A DNA stretch of 7,187 bases from CAYYIS01 sp964470965 (lineage in GTDB: Bacteria; JAAXHH01; JABIQT01). The notes under the pieces were generated by a model. It ran no database searches and was not told the DNA's origin. It saw only the letters and a list, made by a program, of their open reading frames with translations. Where the stretch lies: NCBI GenBank assembly GCA_964470965.1, contig CAYYIS010000103.1:1-7187 (forward strand), given 5' to 3'. This document shows positions 1 through 7,127 of this stretch, one piece after another. Each line of letters begins with the position of its first letter. The stretch's first letter is position 1. The translations under genes and the position numbers were made by a program.

Positions 1-1341
1 TGAATAGTTACGTGCTGATTCCCGGTTTAAGAGGTGAACCAGCACAATGGGCAGTAACAGGTATGTCCAGAGCAGTGTATTGAAACGGCCGACCAAATTG
101 ATATGCAGAACATCGGAGAATACAGGCACCAGAAGGGGATTATACAGGAGAACCGGTTGAAAAAGGAGCGGGACGAGTAAAAACAGCATGCGCTTCTGGC
201 GGATCACATCCGCTCGAATTACCAGCAAACCCACCGTGATTATCCACGTAACAAGCGTTGCCGTAGCCAGATGCCAAAGGGGAAAGGCATATAGCGAATC
301 ACCATAATCAACGAGAGATAACGGAGTACCCGGGAAAGTCTCGGCGGGTTGGTCTTTACCCGATAGGATGAATGCGGCAACAGTATGGAACAGGCCTGAC
401 ATCCCGCAGATCGCATACATTCCGGAGATGCGTATCCAGTGCCTGTTACGATTCTTGTCTCGAATTACGACCAATCCCGATACTACAAGGATTAATCCGA
501 GCTGTATCATGAAATATACGTAATAAAAGATGTGTGTACCCGATAGAATATAGAGTAAGAATGCGAGGTGGATCATATTTTGAAATGTCAGTGGTCTGTC
601 ATAGCAGGCTATCATCCGATGCAGGACTACAGGTATCACAACCATCATGGCCATTGACGCGGGGTAGATCATCGCAGTTAGATTTCTAATTGAAGTGGAT
701 AGGGTAACACCGGTCAGAACAAAAAGAAATAGATACTGCGTCAGAGGCGTATCGGAATATTCCCGGACGATACCGTAGAGCATAAGAACAGAAAGGCAAC
801 CGAAGACCGGAAAGAGATGAATCCAGATAACGGGCAGGTCAATCTGTGTTAGCTTTGAAAAATACGCGAGCCAGAGATGGTAAGTGTTAAAATCATACAC
901 CGTACCGGCAGCCATTTCGCGGTAATAGGCATTACCCGAGGAAATGGGCTCAACAGACAGATAGTAGTTGGCCTGGGCGATATGATACCAGGCGTCACCG
1001 TCCTGGTAACCACCTTTCCACACTCCCGCGATGGCCATCAAAACCACACATGTCCAAAGGAGCCACTCGGACCGGGACCATGCGATGGAAATCCTGTGAT
1101 ACCTTTTAAAAAAACCGTAAAGTATGCACAAGGCGATGACGGTAAGATGTATAACGATCACCTGAGACCAGGAGAGATGAAGGAGATAGGTGATTGCAGC
1201 TGTCAGCGCCCAGAGGCCATACCCAGTACAAAATGCATAGGGTAAAACGGAAATTGAATTTATGGGTGTACGAAAGATCCGGGTCAGAACATAACCCGGG
1301 ATCAAAATGGTAATTACGAGGAACGCTAAGAAGTATAACAT
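1..1341 (-). CDS. Polytopic membrane protein, GT-C-glycosyltransferase-like, partial (3' end outside window)
   Basis: The frame is open from an ATG at 1341 to the left edge (447 codons), so the C-terminus is missing. An in-frame TAA four codons upstream makes this the earliest ATG. No Shine-Dalgarno sequence precedes it, only an A/T-rich spacer. The product is very hydrophobic, with about 12 predicted membrane helices by eye (roughly residues 2-21, 33-55, 58-77, 93-108, 168-190, 201-219, 222-243, 256-294, 305-325, 353-376, 384-400 and 420-438). The N-terminus has the ILIPGYVL pattern seen in many large uncharacterised bacterial membrane proteins. A loop after the fourth helix carries DGDAWYH (114-120), followed by YHLWLAYFSKLTQIDLP (154-170). 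Acidic-aromatic-His loops of this kind occur in lipid-linked-sugar (GT-C/STT3-like) transferases, but canonical GT-C enzymes have the acidic loop after helix 1, so the assignment is tentative. It could also be a polymerase or a membrane protein of unknown function. Its GC and codon use (more TTA, ATA, AGG) differ from the two genes to the right. Confidence 0.75.
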   Translation of the reverse strand, partial: MLYFLAFLVITILIPGYVLTRIFRTPINSISVLPYAFCTGYGLWALTAAITYLLHLSWSQVIVIHLTVIALCILYGFFKRYHRISIAWSRSEWLLWTCVVLMAIAGVWKGGYQDGDAWYHIAQANYYLSVEPISSGNAYYREMAAGTVYDFNTYHLWLAYFSKLTQIDLPVIWIHLFPVFGCLSVLMLYGIVREYSDTPLTQYLFLFVLTGVTLSTSIRNLTAMIYPASMAMMVVIPVVLHRMIACYDRPLTFQNMIHLAFLLYILSGTHIFYYVYFMIQLGLILVVSGLVVIRDKNRNRHWIRISGMYAICGMSGLFHTVAAFILSGKDQPAETFPGTPLSLVDYGDSLYAFPLWHLATATLVTWIITVGLLVIRADVIRQKRMLFLLVPLLFQPVLLYNPLLVPVFSDVLHINLVGRFNTLLWTYLLLPIVLVHLLNRESARNYS

Positions 1342-2000
1342 GTCGGTTTTTTATAAAAAAGGACGTATGTTGAGATGGAATGAAAGGCACTTATGGTAAA
1401 ACATTACTTTCAGAACCGCAAGGTTGTAATGAAACGGCATCACGATGGTTTGCCATAGGGCGAATCTCATTTCGAATATTCATCCTGATATTACACTTGT
1501 TTCCAACTCCGTTGACAAATTCAATGTGACAATTGGATAAAACCTGCATCTCACAGGATTGTTTGAAAGAAAAGAGACCAAAGACTAACATGTGAGATTA
1601 CGAAATCGAAATCAAAGCCGATAGCGCTGGTCACGATAACCTAGAGAGTCTTGCGAAGAATCGCCATTCGGGAACGGTAAGCTTGGACCTGCAGAGACTG
1701 CCTCATCGGAAGATGCCGTATCGCGGCACAGGGCGCCGATCCAATGTAGCACCATGCCCTTCCTGACTGCAAACCGTTGGAACCGGAAACCGACCACCCC
1801 ACGGACGGTCCGGAACTGACGCCACTGGCGGATCGGACGTCAACAAGAAGCAGGTTTCTGATTGACCTGCACGATCTGTTACTGGAGAACCTACACCGGC
1901 ACAAAGCGCCCGTGTCGATCTCCGATCCGTGGTTGAAGTACGCGCAGGGAGTACCGATGCGGGCACCCCGAAGATTGGCCACATGGTACAGATCTTCAGT
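1342..2000. other. Intergenic region of about 660 bases with two compositional halves
   Basis: No supported gene lies here. The half next to the membrane-protein gene (about 1342-1600) is AT-rich, about 40% GC by eye in sampled lines, and looks like promoter DNA. It holds a candidate minus-strand promoter (1490-1518), two TGACAA direct repeats 14 bp apart (1513 and 1527), an 8-bp palindrome GAATATTC (1474-1481) and an 8-bp inverted repeat ATCTCACA/TGTGAGAT (1548-1555 and 1591-1598). The half next to the lyase gene (about 1600-2000) is GC-rich like the coding DNA, and short frames are open on both strands, but none shows a start with a binding site, a recognisable motif or a domain. No strong hairpin followed by a T-run was found downstream of the lyase stop, so its terminator is not located. 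Confidence 0.6.
1490..1518 (-). promoter_or_regulatory. Candidate sigma70-like promoter for the membrane-protein gene
   Basis: On the minus strand TTGTCA (1518-1513) is separated by 17 bases from TGTAAT (1495-1490); each hexamer matches the housekeeping consensus at five of six positions with ideal spacing. It lies in the AT-rich stretch about 150 bases upstream of the ATG at 1341, which would give an untranslated leader of about 140 bases. The consensus is that of Proteobacteria; if the host belongs to the Bacteroidota, whose promoters differ, this match would mean little. The same -35 site read on the plus strand is a perfect TTGACA (1512-1517), but no plus-strand gene follows. Confidence 0.3.
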
Positions 2001-4133
2001 TTATTTGTTCAGAGGCACTACCGCTCGTCCTCCGCGGCAGAGTGATGTGCCGTTAACTACAGAGGCGCTGACCAGTTGTCCTGCATTCCTGAGTCGCACG
2101 ACAGCCGCCTCCCCGTCGGTGGAAAACGAGCCGTGTTCCGTTTCCGCTCCTGAACGTCCCGAGAAAATCACCACATCGGATCGACCATCCGCAAACACCA
2201 CTTCCACCGCATCCTCGTGGTCCTTTTCCAACCGTTCTAGCGCCGTGACCGGAACCACCTGATTCTGCCGAGTAGGATACAGTACATAAACAAACCGCAC
2301 GAGACCGGATCCTGATTTGGTAAAAACCGCCGTGGGGACAGCGCGCCACGGATTGTTCGCCCACCCTTGAACCGGCTCTTTCTGACCGATAACGATCCGA
2401 CGTTGCAACGTTTCATCGTTGAGAGCCATAATGGTTAGATTGGCCGCGCCGGGATTGTCGGTCCTTACGGCGTGTGTTTCCTCATCTATCAGTGCCTGCG
2501 ATGTATCAAGGTGAAACAGTGACTCATAGGTGTGTGGTTCGTCATCGGTGGGGCACATAGTGTCAATAATCACCCAGTATTCCGGTTTTATGAAAAAAAC
2601 GCAGCGTCTATGGGTAACGGTACGGTCATTGTCAGATCCGTACCCGTAGTCGTATGTACCCCTCACATAATCCAAGTCCGGCGTGCTATGCCAGACCGTA
2701 TCGTTGCCCGGTGGAACAGATGCCGCCCAGGGTTTGGGCCAGGTCCAAGTCGCTTTATGGGGACGACGGTTCTGCCCCATACCGTCCACCATAACCGTAT
2801 TATGGCCTGGGGTGGAGAGCACATAATTACGCCACCGGGAAGAGTCGTACGAATAATTGCCCGGATCGAGCACATGCTGCCTGCCGTAGGCATACAGGAC
2901 AAAATGAAGTTTGTCCTCATGCTGGTGAGCCGAGCCGAACGGTCCGCTGTCCACCAGCATGTACAGTGCATCCGCTTCCCAGCCCGACCGCATCACATAA
3001 TGGCCGCTATATGGCAGACCGCACGACAGGCGATCCGGCAGGCTGCCCTTCTCCCTGGTGCTTGCCAGGTACAGAAAGTCCTCCCGGTGTGGAAACAGGC
3101 CGTACCCGGTTTCCAGGAGCTCTGTTATGTCTACGTTGTATGAATCGTTCAATCCGGGAAGTTTTCCGTCGGGCATGGCGGTGCTCACCATGTAGTCGAA
3201 CATCTTCTCCATGGTGGCTTCCAGGTCATCGGGCAGCTCCGACATCAAGTCGTTTCGGCGGGCGTGCTCCAGTAGTTTTATGAAGTTGCGGACCACCCAG
3301 TTTCCGTATCCCGCAGCAAGTTCGTATTCAGCGCCATCCGGGTATACCTCGTTGGAAAGCTGCCCGTATAAACGGGCAATAGCGGTGGCACGCCACAGCG
3401 GCGCCTCCCGGAATTCAGGAAACATCATGCCCGCCGTAAACAGCCCCATGGATTCTTCGGTGAGCCAGTTGTTCCGGGTCGGCCACCGCATCAAATGCAG
3501 GGCCTGCTCACGAATCGACACCAGGATCATGGCAACGGCTTCGTCCGTGAAGGCGGAGGAGTTCAGGCACCGGTACAGTGCGTTGGGCCACGTGTTTTCA
3601 AGGCGGATACCGGTAGTCAGCGTCTGCCAGGCATAGCAACCGTAAGGTCGGTCTACCTCGTTGCCGGAGCTGCCGGCAGGCCGGGTTGTGTTGTTTATCC
3701 AGTCCAGCCAGTCCCGCACCAGGGCCTGCGCATAGCGCTCATCGCCTGTAGCACGATACGCCTTCACGAGCGGATCGAAATGAAAATGTCGGTTCAGGCA
3801 TTCGTTCCAAAGGTGTGTACCGTGTTCCCCTTCGGTCGGATTGGCGCCCCAGTCGATCTGCTCTCCGAACGTCTCGGTGAAATCCGGTGCGCCGTGAAAA
3901 CCGTAAGTGATCTCGTGACGCAGAATTTTGTCGGCCTCGGGAAGGGGAACGGATTCGGTAGATTCCACCTCATCCTGCCATCCGAAATACCACACTGGTG
4001 ATTTTCTATCTCGTATATGATGGGCAAGTTCTTTCACAGCAGCGGTTGTATCAGATGCGGCCACCGCCTTATTCACCGGGGATAGCTCGTCCCGATCGAG
4101 ATCAAGTGCCTCGAACAGCTTTCTGTAGGTCAT
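2001..4133 (-). CDS. Heparinase II/III-like polysaccharide lyase
   Basis: A 710-residue protein with the two-part layout of the heparinase II/III superfamily. The N-terminal alpha-helical toroid (about 60-350) includes TFGEQIDWGANP (88-99), a helical stretch with KAYRATGDERY (124-134) and NNWLTEE (221-227). The C-terminal beta-sandwich (about 370-700) opens with VMRSGWEADALYMLVDSGP (380-398), then SAHQHEDKLHFVLYAYGR (401-418), DPGNYSYD (423-430) and GHNTVMVDG (443-451). Such enzymes cleave uronic-acid polysaccharides by beta-elimination using Tyr and His; likely counterparts are Tyr276 (or Tyr270), His403/His405 and a residue near Asn221-Asn222, but these are assigned by eye. The substrate (heparan, alginate, chondroitin or other) cannot be read from the sequence. 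No signal peptide or membrane segment is present: the first 60 residues are charged and polar. The start overlaps the peptidase stop as ATGA, with only a weak GGA upstream, so translation is probably coupled to the peptidase. The gene ends with TAA at 2001-2003. Confidence 0.9.
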   Translation of the reverse strand: MTYRKLFEALDLDRDELSPVNKAVAASDTTAAVKELAHHIRDRKSPVWYFGWQDEVESTESVPLPEADKILRHEITYGFHGAPDFTETFGEQIDWGANPTEGEHGTHLWNECLNRHFHFDPLVKAYRATGDERYAQALVRDWLDWINNTTRPAGSSGNEVDRPYGCYAWQTLTTGIRLENTWPNALYRCLNSSAFTDEAVAMILVSIREQALHLMRWPTRNNWLTEESMGLFTAGMMFPEFREAPLWRATAIARLYGQLSNEVYPDGAEYELAAGYGNWVVRNFIKLLEHARRNDLMSELPDDLEATMEKMFDYMVSTAMPDGKLPGLNDSYNVDITELLETGYGLFPHREDFLYLASTREKGSLPDRLSCGLPYSGHYVMRSGWEADALYMLVDSGPFGSAHQHEDKLHFVLYAYGRQHVLDPGNYSYDSSRWRNYVLSTPGHNTVMVDGMGQNRRPHKATWTWPKPWAASVPPGNDTVWHSTPDLDYVRGTYDYGYGSDNDRTVTHRRCVFFIKPEYWVIIDTMCPTDDEPHTYESLFHLDTSQALIDEETHAVRTDNPGAANLTIMALNDETLQRRIVIGQKEPVQGWANNPWRAVPTAVFTKSGSGLVRFVYVLYPTRQNQVVPVTALERLEKDHEDAVEVVFADGRSDVVIFSGRSGAETEHGSFSTDGEAAVVRLRNAGQLVSASVVNGTSLCRGGRAVVPLNK
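4130..4133 (-). promoter_or_regulatory. ATGA stop/start overlap between peptidase and lyase
   Basis: The TGA stop of the peptidase (4132-4130) and the ATG of the lyase (4133-4131) share bases in the sequence ATGA. This arrangement commonly allows a terminating ribosome to re-initiate at once. The lyase has only a GGA about eight bases before its ATG, inside the peptidase's last codons, so re-initiation is the likelier way it is translated. The overlap also fixes the lyase start and shows that the two genes are on one transcript. Confidence 0.85.
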
Positions 4134-6886
4134 TTATTTTTCCGTGCTTTCACCTGTTCGAGATATGGTACCCCCTCGGTTATCCATTGAGGGGCCGGTT
4201 CGCCTTTGAGATAGTGGCCGAACCAGGCCAGGATCCGCCGGTGGTAGTCAATCTGGTTATGTTTCTTCCTCAAACCGTGATTCTCGCCTTCGTAAGACAG
4301 GAGCACCAGATGTTTTCCGGCCCGGCGTGCCACGTTGTAATATTCGATTCCCTGACGCATATCCACATTGCCGTCCGCATCGCCCACCTCGATCAACAGC
4401 GGCGTGTTAAGGTCGTTTACATTAAATACCGGGGAGTTGCGGATATATGGGTCGGGGTCCTCCCAGTAAGGCACTTCCATGCGTTCCTGGCCGACCTCGA
4501 AATGGGCGGATTCGGGAGAACCTGAGTTCCAGAATATCGCCCCGTACATGCTGATCAGGTTGGTCAGGGGCGCACCCGCCACCGCGGCGCTGAAGATGTC
4601 GGTTTGAGTGACCGCATAGGCTGTCTGGTAGCCGCCCCAGGAGTGACCGACCATGCCTACCCGCTTCGGATCGACCATGCCGGTGTCCGCCACCTTCTGC
4701 ACTGCCGCCTCGATCGTCCCAACAGACGACCGCCCCGGCTCGCGCGCCTGAAACACGATATCCGGCTGCAGCACGAAGTATCCTTCGCTAGTGAACACGG
4801 CGGTGTTGTAATAGCTGCGTTCCGAAGGCACGGAATACTGGTGCATCAAATGGGATCGGATCTCGTAGATATAAACAAGCATCGGGTACTGTTTACCGGG
4901 CCGGTAATCCGCCGGGTAATACAACGCACCCTGCAGCTTGCGCCCCCATGGGTTCTCGTATTCGATCAATTCAGAATGTCCCCAGGCATAATCCTTCTGA
5001 AAAGAATTCGTCTGCGTGACCTGCCGCGCTTCCGCAAAATCCGAACCACTCACAAAGTAATCGGGGGAATCATCGAAATCCTGTACCGCATAGGTGAAAA
5101 TTTCCGCATCCTTGGCCTTTGCAAGCCTGGCCACGTTATCCTCCAACCACACGAGCCGTTCCGGTAATCGGCCCGTACGGAGTCGTGTGATACCGTACTT
5201 CTTGCTCCACTCGCCGTACGTGCTCACGTAAATCGGTGCCGAGGTGTCGATGAAATCTTCCTCGTCATCCAGCCGTACATAACGGTGCCGAATCCGCTCG
5301 GCCCTGCCATTGGTGAGGTTGGTGGCTCCGGAACCGTCCGCACGGACCTGCCAGATGTCGTATTGATCGTATACGAGCACCGTTTCATCGTCTTCCGACC
5401 ATCCCGCCAATCCGAACGGCGGCTTCTGTGCAACCGGATGATCGTATTCCCGATTCACAAGCGACGTCGACACATCGGTGGAGATGTCGGTATGCCGATC
5501 TGCCTGAATGTCGTACACCATGTAGTGGTCGTCCTTCAAATACAGGATGTAACGCCCGTCGGGACTGGGTCCAAAGTTGAATCGGATCCGCTCCTGAATT
5601 CTCTGCCATTCCCCGGAATCCAGGTCGATCAGGTAAAGATCCTGAAAGGGCCGACCGAACATGCCGTCGAATTCATACGGGGTTCGATCTGCGCCAAGAG
5701 CGTAACGCCGGCCCGGTATGGGACGGACCGGCTCCGTAAGCGCTTTACCAAGTTTTACGAGGTAGTTGTCCTGCTGATGCCAGGCCACCAGGAAGTTACG
5801 CCTCCGGACCCGTTCCGCACTCAGTTTCTGCTCGGGGATTACCTGGGCGTCTTTGGAGTGCCAGACCAGAACTTCAGCCGGAGCAAGTTCTTCCGTTGCC
5901 ATAGAGTCCTCGGCCGCGACAGAATCGGCTGGTATTTCCGTTTTTTTCTCTCGATCTCGGATGCCCAGAAACAGGATATCGCCGTCTTTCGACCATTCCG
6001 GAGTATATCCGTCTATAATGCGGGAATCTTTAGGCAATCCTGCCGTGGATGAATCCAGGATCCGCTGTGTCGGATTGTCGTCTTTTAGCCCGCGCCAGGT
6101 GAGAACGACATGCGTCGGGGTATCGTAGTCGTCATCTTCCCGCTCCCTGAGTACGGCAAGGTCGTCACTCTGTTTCCGCCATGAAAGCCCGGTGTACCGG
6201 GTGGGGTTGGAATCGAGGGGGCGCAACACACCCGTTTCCGTGTCGAAAACCTGTACTCCGTTACCTGCCCGCCCTTCCGCATCGGTGATCAGCGCGAGCA
6301 GCATGCCGTCTTCCTGCCAGGCGTATTCCGATATGTTACCAAAATTCATTTCGAGGCCGTTAGCCAGGTTTCTGGTGACCAGGTCCACGCCTTTATTATT
6401 CTGGTCCGTGCGCGGATACCGCTGCATGACCAGGTATCCGCCATCGTCCCGAAAGCGAATCGAAGCCACGTCATTCACCACTATGGTGTCCCCCGCAGCG
6501 AGATTCAACAAACCCATTTTATTCCTGACCGGCTTCCCCTGCTCTTCGAGTTTCTTTCTCTGGGCTTCCGGTATGCCGATGGCGTAAGCCAACCAACGGC
6601 TGTTTCTTGAAAACGCAGGCGAGACGCCATGTGGAACTACCTCGTCGGCTTCGGTATCAAACCGGCGAATACGAAGCTCATTATCCTGATTGCCCCGGCT
6701 GATCTGATACGCGAACCAGTTGCCGTCGGGTGACAGCACCCCCGCTCCGAGCGATTCCCATCTACCGTAGTCGGCAGGCGCTACGGGCAAGGGGACACCG
6801 CCAGTCTGGGCCGATGTTTGGGGCTGGATGGTGAGGCAGAAAAGAATAATGAGAGCAAGTGGTGTCAACAACCGTTTCCGGAGCAT
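4130..6886 (-). CDS. Secreted S9-family (prolyl oligopeptidase-like) serine peptidase
   Basis: A 918-residue protein. Residues 1-26 form a signal peptide: a basic RKR start, a hydrophobic core (about 6-20) and a likely cleavage after TSA. Residues about 40-600 are a beta-propeller with TolB/PD40-like blades, for example LSPDGNWFAY (51-60), PEWSKDGDILFLG (296-308), FGPSPDGRYILYL (438-450) and GWSEDDETVLVYD (495-507). The alpha/beta-hydrolase domain (about 642-905) has a complete triad: Ser749 in GHSWGGYQ, Asp838 in GDADGNV and His870 in GENHG. The PAPQWITEGVPYL tail is typical of the roughly 900-residue environmental S9 subfamily, so the length is normal. An acidic, Ala/Glu/Ser-rich insert lies at about 311-340. 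The enzyme probably hydrolyses peptides or oligopeptides in the periplasm or outside the cell; substrate preference (prolyl, acyl-peptide, dipeptidyl) cannot be told. The start is supported by GGAGGA seven bases upstream and by the signal peptide beginning right after it. It is the first large gene of a unit with the lyase downstream. Confidence 0.93.
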   Translation of the reverse strand: MLRKRLLTPLALIILFCLTIQPQTSAQTGGVPLPVAPADYGRWESLGAGVLSPDGNWFAYQISRGNQDNELRIRRFDTEADEVVPHGVSPAFSRNSRWLAYAIGIPEAQRKKLEEQGKPVRNKMGLLNLAAGDTIVVNDVASIRFRDDGGYLVMQRYPRTDQNNKGVDLVTRNLANGLEMNFGNISEYAWQEDGMLLALITDAEGRAGNGVQVFDTETGVLRPLDSNPTRYTGLSWRKQSDDLAVLREREDDDYDTPTHVVLTWRGLKDDNPTQRILDSSTAGLPKDSRIIDGYTPEWSKDGDILFLGIRDREKKTEIPADSVAAEDSMATEELAPAEVLVWHSKDAQVIPEQKLSAERVRRRNFLVAWHQQDNYLVKLGKALTEPVRPIPGRRYALGADRTPYEFDGMFGRPFQDLYLIDLDSGEWQRIQERIRFNFGPSPDGRYILYLKDDHYMVYDIQADRHTDISTDVSTSLVNREYDHPVAQKPPFGLAGWSEDDETVLVYDQYDIWQVRADGSGATNLTNGRAERIRHRYVRLDDEEDFIDTSAPIYVSTYGEWSKKYGITRLRTGRLPERLVWLEDNVARLAKAKDAEIFTYAVQDFDDSPDYFVSGSDFAEARQVTQTNSFQKDYAWGHSELIEYENPWGRKLQGALYYPADYRPGKQYPMLVYIYEIRSHLMHQYSVPSERSYYNTAVFTSEGYFVLQPDIVFQAREPGRSSVGTIEAAVQKVADTGMVDPKRVGMVGHSWGGYQTAYAVTQTDIFSAAVAGAPLTNLISMYGAIFWNSGSPESAHFEVGQERMEVPYWEDPDPYIRNSPVFNVNDLNTPLLIEVGDADGNVDMRQGIEYYNVARRAGKHLVLLSYEGENHGLRKKHNQIDYHRRILAWFGHYLKGEPAPQWITEGVPYLEQVKARKNK

Positions 6887-6889
6887 GAG

Positions 6890-6958
6890 CTATTCCTCCA
6901 AAGTTTGTGGCACTTTCTTAATTCCGTCTCTGGACGAGCGGGGAGAGCGCAGTTTCAT
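6890..6958 (-). CDS. Possible 22-residue leader peptide upstream of the peptidase
   Basis: A short frame of 22 codons plus TAG, starting at an ATG (6958) preceded by GGAG at nine bases. It encodes a basic, Ser/Arg-rich peptide beginning MKLRSPRSSRDG and ending PQTLEE. No hydrophobic segment or family motif is visible. The TAG is followed by CTC and then the peptidase ATG, in the same frame, so the frame could couple translation to the peptidase by termination and re-initiation. A frame of this length can easily arise by chance; the arguments for it are its own plausible binding site, the close stop-start spacing and the overlap with the peptidase's Shine-Dalgarno sequence. Alternatively it is plain 5' untranslated leader. 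Confidence 0.35.
   Translation of the reverse strand: MKLRSPRSSRDGIKKVPQTLEE
6894..6899 (-). promoter_or_regulatory. Strong ribosome binding site of the peptidase gene
   Basis: GGAGGA on the minus strand, seven bases before the ATG at 6886. It is a near-perfect anti-16S match and decides the start of the peptidase. It lies inside the last codons of the 22-codon upstream frame, so ribosomes translating that frame would pass over it. Confidence 0.85.
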
Positions 6959-6968
6959 GGTTCACTTC

Positions 6969-6986
6969 TCCGGCAGGACCGCCGGA
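6969..6986 (-). promoter_or_regulatory. Small hairpin over the upstream frame's ribosome binding site
   Basis: TCCGGC and GCCGGA are perfect complements separated by a six-base loop, giving a GC-rich 6-bp stem. On the minus-strand transcript the 3' arm covers three of the four bases of the GGAG that precedes the 22-codon frame at 6958. If it forms in RNA, it would lower initiation at that frame. There is no T-run after it, so it is not a simple terminator. Confidence 0.35.
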
Positions 6987-7099
6987 ATGGTTGGCAGATA
7001 CAACAGGTCAAACGTCTACTCTGTTTAATCCAGAGATTCCAGGCATCTCCGCCCATATGATGCCGCCCACAACAACGCCGGGCGAACCCTAGGCAGGCA

Positions 7100-7127
7100 A
7101 TTATGAACATATCCAGGTTACTGACAC
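7100..7127 (-). promoter_or_regulatory. Weak candidate promoter for the peptidase-lyase unit
   Basis: On the minus strand GTGTCA (7127-7122) and CATAAT (7105-7100) are separated by 16 bases, matching the housekeeping consensus at four and five of six positions. It would give a leader of about 210 bases that includes the hairpin and the 22-codon frame. The match is weak, and the true promoter may lie beyond the right edge. The rest of 6959-7187 shows no gene: its short open frames lack binding sites and family resemblance. Confidence 0.18.

Noticed and set aside
877..1245. Plus-strand frame of 122 codons
   Set aside because: It is antisense to the membrane-protein gene, whose reading frame shows regular hydrophobic helices throughout.
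1391..1591. Minus-strand frame of 66 codons in the AT-rich intergenic region
   Set aside because: No ribosome binding site, no motif, and it overlaps the candidate promoter; it is most likely chance.
1714..1728. 5-bp hairpin TGCCG/CGGCA as a terminator for the lyase
   Set aside because: The stem is short, there is no T-run after it and it lies about 270 bases past the stop.
1641..1984. Overlapping minus-strand frames of 93 and 113 codons after the lyase stop
   Set aside because: Both have low-complexity Ser/Arg/Cys-rich translations, no start signals and no recognisable domain; noted only as a possible decayed region.
1777..2262. Plus-strand frame of 161 codons
   Set aside because: It starts at TTG without a binding site, and its second half lies antisense to the well-supported lyase C-terminus; no motif is visible.
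2532..3143. Plus-strand frame of 203 codons
   Set aside because: It is wholly antisense to the lyase, has no family resemblance and is explained by GC-rich codon structure.
5285..6052. Plus-strand frame of 255 codons
   Set aside because: It is wholly antisense to the S9 peptidase propeller, which has clear domain evidence.
7019..7035. 5-bp hairpin CTCTG/CAGAG in the peptidase leader
   Set aside because: The stem is short with a 7-base loop, and a match of this size is expected by chance.
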